From assembly GCF_022288725.1 (NCBI RefSeq), contig NZ_JAKNTA010000011.1, forward strand, positions 124,001-188,000: a stretch of 64,000 nucleotides of DNA, given 5' to 3'. The DNA is from Kitasatospora sp. A2-31 (GTDB taxonomy: Bacteria; Actinomycetota; Actinomycetes; Streptomycetales; Streptomycetaceae). Shown here in pieces: positions 16,799-25,955 of this stretch. The notes under the pieces are model-generated. The model saw nothing but the letters and a program-made list of their open reading frames with translations, was not told the DNA's origin and searched no databases. How positions within the stretch are numbered: position 1 is the stretch's first letter; each line of letters begins with the position of its first letter. The position numbers were made by a program, and so were the translations under genes.

Positions 16799-18307
16799 GT
16801 GACGACCCCTGACGACCTCCGCAGCCCCGGCGCCGACCACGTCGGCACCACCCCGCCGGCCGGCGACGACTTCCGCACCGCGGCGCACGCCGCCGCCGAG
16901 CTGGTCTCCGACTACCTCGACGGGCTGCCCGCCCGCCCGGTCTGGCAGCCCATGGACGAGGCCGCCCGGGCGGCCCTGCTGGACGCGCCCCTGCCGACCG
17001 CCGGCACCGCGCTCACCGAGTTGCTCGCCGCCGTCGAGCGGGACGTGCTGCCGTACCCGATGGGCAACGGCAGCCCCCGTTTCTTCGGCTGGGTCAACTC
17101 CGCCCCCGCCCCGGCCGGCGTCCTGGCCACCCTCGCCGCCGCCGCGATGAACCCCAGCTCGGCGGGCGGCGACCACGCCGACGTCCACCTGGAGCGGGCG
17201 GTGGTCCGCTGGATCGCCGAGCTGGTCGGCTTCCCGCACCCGGCCGGCGGCGGGCTGCTGACCTCCGGCACCTCGATGGCGACCATCGTCTGCCTGGCCG
17301 CCGCCCGCAACCGTGCCGCCCGCGCCGCCGGGTGGGACGTCCGCGAGGACGGCCTGGCCGGCCTGCCGCCGCTGGTCGGCTACGTCACCGGCGAGACCCA
17401 TTCCTGCGTCCGCAAGGCCGCCGAGCTGCTGGGCCTCGGCAGCCGGCACCTGCGCACCGTCGCCACCGGGCCCGACGGCCGGCTGGACACCGCCGACCTG
17501 CGCGCCGCGATCGCGCGCGACCGGGACGCCGGCCTGCTGCCGTTCCTGGTGGTCGCCTCGGCCGGCACGGTCGGCACCGGCGCCGTGGACGCCTTCCACC
17601 CGATCGCCGACCTCTGCGCCGAGCAGGGCCTCTGGCTGCACGTCGACGGCGCCTACGGGGCCTTCGGCCGGCTCGACCCGGCGATCGCGCACCGCTACGC
17701 CGGCCTGGAGCGGGCCGACTCGCTCGCCCTCGACCCGCACAAGTGGCTGGGCGTCCCGGTCGACTGCGGCTGCGCCCTGGTGCGCGACACCGGCGAGCTG
17801 CGCGGCACCTTCAGCCTCGTCCCCTCCTACCTGCGCGACGAGGCGGCCGGCGCGCTCGGCTGGTTCTCCGAGTACGGCACCGAGCAGACCCGCCCGTTCC
17901 GCGCCCTCAAGGTCTGGGCCACCATCGCCCACCGAGGCCGCGACGGCCTCGCCCGGGACATCGGCCACTGCACCGCACTGGCCCGACGTCTGGGCGAACT
18001 CGTCTGCGCCGACCCCGAGTTGGAGCTGCTTGCCGAGGTGCAGACCTCCATCACGGCCTTCCGGTACCGGCCGGCCGGGCTTGACGAGGCCGCCCTCGAC
18101 GCGCTCAACCGCCAGCTGCCCGCGGCGGTCCAGGGCCGCGGCCGGGTCTTCGTCACCGGCGCGCGCCTCGGCGACCGCGAGATGCTCCGCGCCTGCCTCC
18201 TCAACGCCGCCACCACCGAGGCCGACCTCGCGCTCCTGCTGGCCGAGGTGAAGTCGGCCGCCGCCGACCTGCGCACCATTAACCGACCGGACACGGAGGA
18301 TTCGTGA
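16799..18307 (+). CDS. PLP-dependent decarboxylase, aromatic amino acid type
   Basis: A 502-residue group II PLP decarboxylase, which removes the carboxyl of an amino acid to give an amine. Marks: YPMGNGSPRFFGWVNSAPAPAGVL, GGLLTSGTSMATIVCLAAARN (cofactor phosphate site), ETHSCVRKAAELLGLG, ASAGTVGTGAVD, LHVDGAYGAF, and DPHKWLGVPVDCG with the Schiff-base Lys at about 315. The N-terminal half is close to aromatic amino acid decarboxylases. Substrate not certain. GTG 16799 has GGGAG nearby; a GTG at 16733 is also in frame. The next gene starts 31 bp on, so co-transcription is likely. Confidence 0.85.
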   Translation: MTTPDDLRSPGADHVGTTPPAGDDFRTAAHAAAELVSDYLDGLPARPVWQPMDEAARAALLDAPLPTAGTALTELLAAVERDVLPYPMGNGSPRFFGWVNSAPAPAGVLATLAAAAMNPSSAGGDHADVHLERAVVRWIAELVGFPHPAGGGLLTSGTSMATIVCLAAARNRAARAAGWDVREDGLAGLPPLVGYVTGETHSCVRKAAELLGLGSRHLRTVATGPDGRLDTADLRAAIARDRDAGLLPFLVVASAGTVGTGAVDAFHPIADLCAEQGLWLHVDGAYGAFGRLDPAIAHRYAGLERADSLALDPHKWLGVPVDCGCALVRDTGELRGTFSLVPSYLRDEAAGALGWFSEYGTEQTRPFRALKVWATIAHRGRDGLARDIGHCTALARRLGELVCADPELELLAEVQTSITAFRYRPAGLDEAALDALNRQLPAAVQGRGRVFVTGARLGDREMLRACLLNAATTEADLALLLAEVKSAAADLRTINRPDTEDS

Positions 18308-18338
18308 TCGTGAAACACCGGGACGGCAGATTGATGGC

Positions 18339-19769
18339 ATGGAGCACACGGAGAAGCCGACCACCCCATCCCCCGAGACGCCGACCCCCTCCCGTGCCCA
18401 ACGGCGCGGTGCCCGCAACCACCGCTGGCGCCGCGACACCGTCGAGCTCGCCGCGGTCTTCCTCTCGGTGACCGCCGCCGACCTCGTGGCCAAGGTCGTG
18501 GTGCACGGCCCGGACGGCCCGGTGGTCCTCGCCGCATCCGCGGCCGCCCTGGTCGCCACGGCGCTCTTCCACGCCTGGTGGTCGCACCGCCACCAGTTGC
18601 ACGGTCCGCCCGCGCCGGACGCGCCCGCTCCCCCGGGCGCCGCGCAGGCCGCCGCGGCGCCGGTGAAGGAGCCCCTGAAGGGACCCCTGGACGACTTCGA
18701 GGAGACCGCGCTCTGGCGGATCCGCACCACCGTGCAGGACTCCCCCGGCAGCCTGGCACGGGTGTGCACGGCGTTCGCCGAGCGGCGGGTCAACATCGTC
18801 TCGATGCAGTCCCACCCGCTGCCCGAGGGCACCGTGGACGAGTTCTTCGTCCGCGCCCCGCGCTCGTTCACCCGGGCCGACCTGACCTCGCTGGTGGCCG
18901 CGGCCGGCGGGCACGACATCTGGAGCGCGCCCGCCGACGCGCACGACCTGGTGGACGGGCCGACCCACGTGCTGGCGCTGGCCACCCGCACCGCCCTGGA
19001 CGCCGCCGAGCTGCCGGTCGCCCTGCGCCAGCTGTTCGGCCAGTGCACCATCCGCCAGTACCCGGGCGGGGCCGGACGCGCCGTCGCCGGGGTCGACGGC
19101 CACGTGCTGCGGCTTCCGGTGCCGTCCGGCGACCTGATCGAGCTCAGCCGCCCCCAGCTGCCCTTCACCCCGACCGAGTTCGCCCGGGCGAAGGCCCTGG
19201 TCGAGCTGGACGCCCTGCTCGGCCCCCGGGTCCCGGACGTCCGGGCGCGACTGACGCTGCCCGCCGGCACCGACCTGACCGTCCGGCGGGCCGACGCCGG
19301 CGACAAGGAGGCGGCGCTGGCCATGCACCACCGCTGCTCCCCGGACACCCTGCGCAAGCGCTACCACGGCCCCGTCCGGGACGCCGACCGCTACCTGGAC
19401 CACCTGCTGGACGCCCGGCACGGCCAGACCCTGGCGGTCGAGGCGGCGGACGGCCGGATCGTGGCCCTCGGGCACCTGATGTGGGACGACGACAGCGCCG
19501 AGGTCGCCGTCCTGGTCGAGGACGCCTGGCAGCGCCGCGGCCTGGGCCTGGACCTGATGCGGCGGATGTCCGCGCTGGCCCTGGAGGCGGGGGTGGAGAC
19601 GGTCTACGCCGTCACCCAGTCGTCCAACACCGGCCTGATCGCCACCATGCGCCGGCTGGCCGCACCGCTGGACTACCAGGTCGAGGAGGGCACCCTGGTG
19701 ATCACCGCGCACCTGGCGGAGGCCGCGGAGCAGCTCCCCGTCCCGTGGCCGACCCGCCCGGGCCGGTAG
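18339..19769 (+). CDS. ACT domain - GNAT acetyltransferase fusion with N-terminal membrane segments
   Basis: A 476-residue protein in three parts. Residues 30-90 hold two hydrophobic stretches (ELAAVFLSVTAADLVAKVVV and VVLAASAAALVATALFHAWW). Around 125-200 lies an ACT-like domain (LWRIRTTVQDSPGSLARVC, then ERRVNIVSMQSHPLPEG), a fold that senses amino acids. Residues 310-460 form a GNAT domain (LTVRRADAGDKEAALAMH, VAVLVEDAWQRRGLGLDLMRRM). GNATs move an acetyl group from acetyl-CoA. The ACT part probably tunes the GNAT part. It follows the PLP decarboxylase by 31 bp, so the amine or amino acid handled there could be the link; this is inference. Confidence 0.8.
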   Translation: MEHTEKPTTPSPETPTPSRAQRRGARNHRWRRDTVELAAVFLSVTAADLVAKVVVHGPDGPVVLAASAAALVATALFHAWWSHRHQLHGPPAPDAPAPPGAAQAAAAPVKEPLKGPLDDFEETALWRIRTTVQDSPGSLARVCTAFAERRVNIVSMQSHPLPEGTVDEFFVRAPRSFTRADLTSLVAAAGGHDIWSAPADAHDLVDGPTHVLALATRTALDAAELPVALRQLFGQCTIRQYPGGAGRAVAGVDGHVLRLPVPSGDLIELSRPQLPFTPTEFARAKALVELDALLGPRVPDVRARLTLPAGTDLTVRRADAGDKEAALAMHHRCSPDTLRKRYHGPVRDADRYLDHLLDARHGQTLAVEAADGRIVALGHLMWDDDSAEVAVLVEDAWQRRGLGLDLMRRMSALALEAGVETVYAVTQSSNTGLIATMRRLAAPLDYQVEEGTLVITAHLAEAAEQLPVPWPTRPGR

Positions 19770-19788
19770 CCCCGCCGGGCGGCGGGGC
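19769..19788 (+). terminator. Terminator hairpin at stop of ACT-GNAT gene
   Basis: Perfect 8-bp GC stem (19769-19776 with 19781-19788), 4-base loop, beginning at the last base of the stop codon. Confidence 0.55.
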
Positions 19789-19919
19789 CCGCCTCGCCGA
19801 TCCTGCCGCCGGACCAGCCGGCCCGGCCGTGCGGGGTCACCCGGCGGTCCGGTAGCCGATCACCCGGCGACCAACCGGGCGGTTATCGTTTCTTCACTAC
19901 ATCCTCACGCGGACCCCTC

Positions 19920-19950
19920 GGGCCGGACGGCGAGCCCCGCCGTCCGGCCC
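19920..19950. other. Isolated hairpin in the 436-bp gap before murT
   Basis: A perfect 12-bp inverted repeat (19920-19931 with 19939-19950) and a 7-base loop. The gap 19770-20205 holds no gene. The hairpin is too far from the ACT-GNAT stop to be an obvious terminator and about 255 bp before murT, so its role is open. Confidence 0.45.
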
Positions 19951-20205
19951 GCCGCACGCCCGCCGCGGGGAACCGGCAGGCCCCGGATCAGCGTCCCCAG
20001 CGGCGAAAGGCCCCTCCGTACACCGTCTTTCCTGACACCGCGTCAGGGCACCCGCGAGGGGGCCGCCGGGGCCGTCGCAGCAGGCGGCGCGGGGTCCGGA
20101 GCATCGAGCCGGCCGGCGGAGTCGGTAGGCTGACCCCGTCCCCGCCGCCCGACGGCTCGTTATCCGGCCCCCGGGCGGTGCCGCAGCAAGGAGGAACCAC
20201 TGAGC

Positions 20206-21468
20206 ATGGCAGGCACCGAACCGGAGCCCACAGGCGCACGCGACGCCTCGCTGCCCGCCCGCGCCAAGATCGCGGTGACGGCCGGCAAGGTGGCCGCCGC
20301 CGTGTCCCGCAAGGCCGGCCGCGGAAGCGGCTCGGTGATCGGCGGCAAGGTCGCCCTCAAGCTCGACCCCGATCTGCTCGCCACCCTCGCCGACCACCTG
20401 GACGTGGTGCTGGTCAGCGCCACCAACGGGAAGACCACGACCACGCGACTCATCGCCGAGGCGCTGCGCGCCGCCGGTCCGGTGGTCTCCAACGCCCTCG
20501 GCGCCAACATGCCGGCCGGCATCACCTCCGCCCTGGCCGGTGGCTCGGACGCCCGCTTCGGCGTCATCGAGGTGGACGAGAAGTACCTGGCCGGGGTCGC
20601 CCGCGACACCCGTCCGAAGGCGATCGCCCTGCTCAACCTCTCCCGCGACCAGCTCGACCGCGCCGCCGAGACGCGCATGATGGCCGAGAAGTGGCGCGAG
20701 GGCCTCCAGGACACCGAGGCCGTGGTCATCGCCAACGCCGACGACCCGCTGGTGACCTGGGCCGCCTCCTCCTGCAAGAAGGTGGTCTGGGTGGCCGCCG
20801 GCCAGGCCTGGAAGGAGGACGCCTGGTCCTGCCCCGCCTGCGGCGGTGTGATGCAGCGCCCCGGCGACGACTGGTTCTGCCAGGACTGCGGCTTCCGGCG
20901 CCCCAACCCGCACTGGGCGCTCCAGGGCACCCACGTGATCGACCCGCAGCGCGGTGCCTGGCCGATCCAGCTCCAGCTGCCCGGCCGCGCCAACCTGGCC
21001 AACGCCACCAGCTCGGCCGCGGTCGCCGCCGTCTTCGGCGTCGCCCCCCAGGTCGCGCTGGAGCGGATGCGCTCGGTCACCGCCGTGGCCGGCCGCTACG
21101 ACGTGGTGCAGTACCAGGGCCGGGACATAAGGCTGCTGCTGGCCAAGAACCCGGCCGGCTGGCTGGAGACCTTCTCCCTGATCGACGGCCCCCCGGCTCC
21201 GGTCATCCTCTCCGTCAACGCCCTCGACGCCGACGGCACCGACACCTCGTGGCTCTGGGACGTCGACTACGAGCGCCTCGCCGGGCACCCGGTGTTCGTG
21301 ATGGGCCAGCGCAAGCTGGACCTGGCCGTCCGCCTGGAGGTCGCCGGGCTGCAGTTCCACGTGGTGGACTCCCTGGAGCAGGCCGTCCGGATGGCGCCGC
21401 CCGGCCGGATCGAGGCGATCGCCAACTACACCGCCTTCCAGCAGCTGCGGAAGGTCGTGGCCGGCTGA
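20206..21468 (+). CDS. murT: Lipid II isoglutaminyl synthase, Mur ligase subunit MurT
   Basis: A 420-residue Mur-ligase-like protein that works with GatD to amidate the alpha-carboxyl of D-Glu in lipid II. The ATP loop ATNGKTTTTRLIAEAL is at about residues 71-86. EVDEKYLAGVA and LLNLSRDQLDR are Mur motifs. A CPAC/CQDC four-Cys zinc ribbon near 209-230 is the insertion typical of MurT. The C-terminal DUF1727-type domain ends in the usual IEAIANYTAFQQL. AAGGAGG lies before the ATG. gatD follows after 49 bp. Confidence 0.95.
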   Translation: MAGTEPEPTGARDASLPARAKIAVTAGKVAAAVSRKAGRGSGSVIGGKVALKLDPDLLATLADHLDVVLVSATNGKTTTTRLIAEALRAAGPVVSNALGANMPAGITSALAGGSDARFGVIEVDEKYLAGVARDTRPKAIALLNLSRDQLDRAAETRMMAEKWREGLQDTEAVVIANADDPLVTWAASSCKKVVWVAAGQAWKEDAWSCPACGGVMQRPGDDWFCQDCGFRRPNPHWALQGTHVIDPQRGAWPIQLQLPGRANLANATSSAAVAAVFGVAPQVALERMRSVTAVAGRYDVVQYQGRDIRLLLAKNPAGWLETFSLIDGPPAPVILSVNALDADGTDTSWLWDVDYERLAGHPVFVMGQRKLDLAVRLEVAGLQFHVVDSLEQAVRMAPPGRIEAIANYTAFQQLRKVVAG

Positions 21469-21517
21469 TGCCGGCCCAGCAGCCCCATCGAGTGAGCGTG
21501 ACGGAAGGCCTTCGAGG

Positions 21518-22246
21518 ATGAGTGAGAGCAGCCTGCGCGTGGTCTGGGTCTACCCGGACCTGCTCAGCACCTACGGCGACCGGGGCAACGCCCTGGTCGT
21601 GGAGCGCCGGGCCCGCCAGCGCCACCTCAACGTGACCCGGATCGACGTCCGCTCCGACCAGTCGATCCCCACCAGCGGGGACATCTACCTGATCGGCGGC
21701 GGCGAGGACCGCCCGCAGCGGCTGGCCGCCGAGCGGCTGCGCGCCGACAGCGGCCTGATCCGCGCCGCCGAGAACGGCGCGATCATCTTCGGCGTCTGCG
21801 CGGGCTTCCAGATCATGGGCCACGAGTTCATCAACGACCTCGGCGAGCGCGAGCCCGGCCTGGGCCTGCTCGACGTCTGGACAACCCGCGGCGAGGGCGC
21901 CCGGTGCGTCGGCGACGTGCTCGCCGACGTGGACCCGCGTCTGGGCCTGCCGCAGCTGACCGGGTTCGAGAACCACCAGGGCGTCACCCACCTCGGCCAG
22001 GGTGTCCAGCCCTTCGCCAACGTCACCGTCGGCCGGGGCAACGGCACCGGGGACGGCACCGAGGGCGCCTGGCGGGACACGGTCTTCGGCACCTACCTGC
22101 ACGGCCCGGTGCTGGCCCGGAACCCCGCCGTGGCGGACATGCTGATCAAGCTGGCGCTGGACGTCAACGCCCTGCCGCCGGCCGACACCACCTGGTACGA
22201 CGCGCTGCGCGCCGAGCGCATCGCGGCCACTTCGCGCCCCGCGTAG
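21518..22246 (+). CDS. gatD: Lipid II isoglutaminyl synthase, glutamine amidotransferase subunit GatD
   Basis: A 242-residue class I glutamine amidotransferase that feeds ammonia to MurT. The start VVWVYPDLLSTYGDRGNALVVERRA is diagnostic for GatD. The nucleophile is Cys94 in IFGVCAGFQIMGHEF, with the His in GTYLHGPVLARNP (about 194). It forms an operon with murT. The pair makes amidated peptidoglycan, as in other actinobacteria. GAGG directly precedes the ATG. Confidence 0.95.
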   Translation: MSESSLRVVWVYPDLLSTYGDRGNALVVERRARQRHLNVTRIDVRSDQSIPTSGDIYLIGGGEDRPQRLAAERLRADSGLIRAAENGAIIFGVCAGFQIMGHEFINDLGEREPGLGLLDVWTTRGEGARCVGDVLADVDPRLGLPQLTGFENHQGVTHLGQGVQPFANVTVGRGNGTGDGTEGAWRDTVFGTYLHGPVLARNPAVADMLIKLALDVNALPPADTTWYDALRAERIAATSRPA

Positions 22247-22595
22247 CACGTCCCCGCCCGGACCGGGTGCCCGCGATGCGGTCACCCGGCCCACCGGCGG
22301 GCCCGGACGTACGACAATGGGGCTGCCGGCTGCACACCCTCCTCGGCAGCAGGCTGCACTTCCGCGCGGGGGCGCCGACGGCGCCGCTCCCGCGTCGGCC
22401 CCTGCCCGGCCGGACGCAGGGGCCGTATGCTCGACTCCCCGGCCGCTTTCGGGCGTTCCGTCCGAATCGGCCGGCCCTTCACCCCACGGTCGCCTCCCCG
22501 TCACCACGGTGCGGGATCGGGCCGCTACGGTGACGGCTCGTCGTCCCAGCCTGTAGTCCGGCCGTTCCTCGGTTCTGCTCGGGAGTTGCAAAGCA
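22247..22595 (+). other. Intergenic region upstream of pfkA
   Basis: Some 350 bases without a gene. GGGAG at about ten bases before the pfkA ATG is the only clear signal. No promoter or strong hairpin was recognised. Confidence 0.4.
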
Positions 22596-23621
<1,026 letters not shown>

Positions 23622-23698
23622 CCCGTCCGCCCCCGCCGCGCCGCGGCACGAGGAGCACCGCCGCACGAAGCACCGCGGCACCGGCCCCCGAGCACCCG

Positions 23699-23767
23699 CC
23701 CGGGGGCCGGTGGCGTTCCGGCCCGGGGGCCGGTGGCGTTGCCGCCCGGGGGCCGGTGTCGTTCCCG
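23699..23767. repeat. Three 23-bp tandem repeats
   Basis: Units start at 23699, 23722 and 23745 and share CCCGGGGGCCGGTGKCGTT plus a varied end. They lie between pfkA and the 2-hydroxyacid dehydrogenase gene and could fold, but no single hairpin dominates. Confidence 0.8.
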
Positions 23768-23832
23768 CCCGGCGCCGGGCGGCAGCGGCTAGCGTGACCG
23801 GTGGGCCGGCCCACCACGGAAGGAACCAGTCG

Positions 23833-24828
23833 ATGGAGATCCTGGCGTACGGCGTCCAGACCGACGAGCGGCCGCTGCTGGAGCGGGCCTTCGCCGGGCG
23901 GCACGAACTGCGCTGCCTGGACGTCTTCCTCAACCGCGACACCGCCCCGCTGGCCAGCGGCCACCCGGTCGTCAGCAGCAGCGTCAACGCCGTGCTCGAC
24001 GCCGGGACGCTCACCGTGCTGGCCGCCGGCGGCACGAAGCTGATCGCCCAGCGCTCCACCGGCTTCAACAACATCGACCTGGACGCCGCCGCCGAGCTCG
24101 GCCTCACCGTCGCGCGGGTCTCCCACTACAGTCCCCACGCGGTCGCCGAACACGCCTGGGCGCTGGCGCTGGCGGTGAACCGGCGGCTCACCCGCGCCGC
24201 CGTCCGCACCCGCGAGTTCGACTTCCGGCTGGACGGCCTGCTCGGCCGCGACGTCCACGGCATGACGGTCGGCGTGATCGGCACCGGCAAGATCGGCACC
24301 TGCTTCGCCCGGATCGCCACCGGCTTCGGCACCGAACTGCTCGGCTGGGACATCGCCCCGAACCCGGACTGCCTGGAGCTCGGCATGGCCTACACCGAGC
24401 TGCCCGACCTCCTCGGCCGCTCCGACCTGATCAGCCTGCACGTCCCCCTGGTGCCGGCCACCCACCACCTGATCGACGCGGCCGCGCTGGCCCGGATGAA
24501 GGACGACGCCATCCTGGTCAACTCCAGCCGCGGCGGCCTCGTGGACAGCGCCGCCCTGGTGGAGACGCTGCGCGCCGGGCGGCTCTCCGGCGTCGGCCTG
24601 GACGTCTACGAGGAGGAGACCGGCGTCTTCTTCACCGACCGCTCCATCCACGGCATCACCGACGACACCCTCGCCCGCCTGGTCACCTTCCCCCATGTCC
24701 TGGTCACCAGCCACCAGGCCTACTTCACCGGGACCGCCGTCGGCCAGATCATCGACGCCACCGCCCGCAACGTCGACGACTTCGCCGCCGGCCGCCGCAA
24801 CGAGAACACCCTCGTGCCGAGGAGCTGA
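23833..24828 (+). CDS. D-2-hydroxyacid dehydrogenase (D-lactate dehydrogenase-like)
   Basis: A 331-residue NAD-dependent enzyme that interconverts D-2-hydroxyacids and 2-keto acids. It has the dinucleotide motif VIGTGKIG near residue 150, the catalytic Arg in NSSRGGLVDSAAL, the Glu in DVYEEE and the His in TSHQAYFT. The FFTDRS and YEEETGVFF segments are typical of fermentative D-lactate dehydrogenases. GGAAGGAACC precedes the ATG. It converges on antA with only 41 bp between stops and is not clearly part of the antimycin cluster. Confidence 0.88.
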   Translation: MEILAYGVQTDERPLLERAFAGRHELRCLDVFLNRDTAPLASGHPVVSSSVNAVLDAGTLTVLAAGGTKLIAQRSTGFNNIDLDAAAELGLTVARVSHYSPHAVAEHAWALALAVNRRLTRAAVRTREFDFRLDGLLGRDVHGMTVGVIGTGKIGTCFARIATGFGTELLGWDIAPNPDCLELGMAYTELPDLLGRSDLISLHVPLVPATHHLIDAAALARMKDDAILVNSSRGGLVDSAALVETLRAGRLSGVGLDVYEEETGVFFTDRSIHGITDDTLARLVTFPHVLVTSHQAYFTGTAVGQIIDATARNVDDFAAGRRNENTLVPRS

Positions 24829-24869
24829 CCCCGCGAGAGGACGGCCCGTCGTGGGTTCCCCGGGCGGGG

Positions 24870-25430
24870 TCAGCAGACCGGAGTGGCGTTCCAGTGCTGG
24901 CGGAAGCGGCGCCGGGCCCGGTGCAGGCGGGAGCGGACGGTGCCGACCGGGAGCTGCAGGGTGCGCGCGATCTCCTCCTCGCTCAGGCCCAACACCCTGA
25001 GCGAGAGCACCTGTTGGTGCTGACGGGAGAGCCGCTCCAGGATGTCGTCGATGTGCACCACGTCCAGCGGGTCGGCGGTCTGGGTGACGTCGGGGAGCGC
25101 GTCCGCGGCGGAGGCCACCGAGAGCCGGGCGGCGCGCACGGCCTCACGGACGGCGATGGCGCGCACCCACCCGTAGAACGCACCGGTGTCGCGCAGGCCG
25201 TGCACACCGCGGTAGACCGCGAGCAGGGCCTCCTGGACGGCGTCCGGGCCGTGACGCCTGGCGATCGGCGTGCACACGCGGGAGACGTAGGGCGCGATGT
25301 GGGCCAGCAGGTCGTTGAGCGCCTGCCGGTCGCCGGCCCGTGCCCGCGCGAGCAGCTGCGCCGCGGTCGCCGCCGGGCTCGTGGGCAAGCGCGCTGCATG
25401 GTGAGCCTTTCGAGCTGTGGCACGGCGCAC
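24870..25430 (-). CDS. antA: ECF sigma factor of the antimycin-type cluster (AntA)
   Basis: A sigma factor of up to 186 residues. The sigma-2 region (LLARARAGDRQALNDLLAHIAPYV, DAVQEALLAVYRGV, FYGWVRAIAVREAVR) and sigma-4 region (LERLSRQHQQVLSLRVLGLSEEEIARTL, GTVRSRLHRARRRF) are clear. It lies divergent to antC, where the cluster regulator AntA sits in known antimycin clusters. There it drives the 3-formamidosalicylate genes. The start is unclear: AAAGGCTCACC before an ATG at 25399 is a good ribosome site but in another frame; the sigma frame has only a GTG at 25430 and a TTG. A one-base error is likely. Known AntA proteins end in Ala-Ala; this ends Pro-Val-Cys. Confidence 0.85.
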   Translation of the reverse strand: MRRATARKAHHAARLPTSPAATAAQLLARARAGDRQALNDLLAHIAPYVSRVCTPIARRHGPDAVQEALLAVYRGVHGLRDTGAFYGWVRAIAVREAVRAARLSVASAADALPDVTQTADPLDVVHIDDILERLSRQHQQVLSLRVLGLSEEEIARTLQLPVGTVRSRLHRARRRFRQHWNATPVC

Positions 25431-25955
25431 TGTTCGGTCCTACGGACGGCGAGCCGATCAGGTTCAGCCGAATCCGGATTTCCGCAGCAAGATTCGTGTC
25501 CCCCGTAGCTGCGGCGGACCCGCCGAAGGGGTCCGCGCGCTCAGCTTTTCACCTGGTCACGTATGCGCCAAGGTCGCCTCCGAGACATGGCCGAATCGCG
25601 TCTTCCGGCGGGTTCTCAGCCAAATGAGTCCCGACACGGGAGCCGGAACCTCCACATCCGAGCTGGCCGGATCCGTCGATTGTCCGGTTTTGTCCCGCTC
25701 GACCATCCTCAAAGTTGACCTTGACCCGACAAGTGGGGCTCCTGATAATGAGGCCTGAATGATCACCGTCGCCAATGCATTCACCGGTGCGACGCGTCGC
25801 CACGTCGGGCTCCGTTCAGCCCGAATTCACCGTTCCCTTTCTTGAGCTTTCCGCGGGTACGCCGGCAGATTTCCTCGCGCGCGCCCCGACTCCTGCTCGA
25901 ACACATCGGTCGGTCTCTCCTGCGGTATTCCCGCTCCGCGCTGAAGGTTGGTGCA
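25431..25955. promoter_or_regulatory. antA-antC divergent control region
   Basis: About 525 bases between divergent antA and antC, less GC-rich than the surroundings. It holds the antC promoter candidate (25721-25749) and a leader of about 200 bases before antC. No match to the LuxR-type CTnGGGA...TCCCnAG operator was found by eye. Confidence 0.5.
25721..25749 (+). promoter_or_regulatory. Predicted vegetative-type promoter for antC
   Basis: TTGACC (25721-25726), a 17-base spacer, and GATAAT (25744-25749): a near-consensus -35/-10 pair in a GC-rich genome. Transcription would begin near 25756. An overlapping earlier TTGACC (25715-25720) gives a worse spacing. Confidence 0.6.

Noticed and set aside
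13303..16878. A 1191-codon open frame on the minus strand.
   Set aside because: It is the complement of asnB and the HELGH gene, both with clear families on the plus strand; the translation is low-complexity.
23699..23767. The 23-bp triple repeat as a regulatory array.
   Set aside because: It lies downstream of pfkA in GC-rich filler, has no dyad symmetry of note, and the following gene has its own spacing; no evidence for binding.
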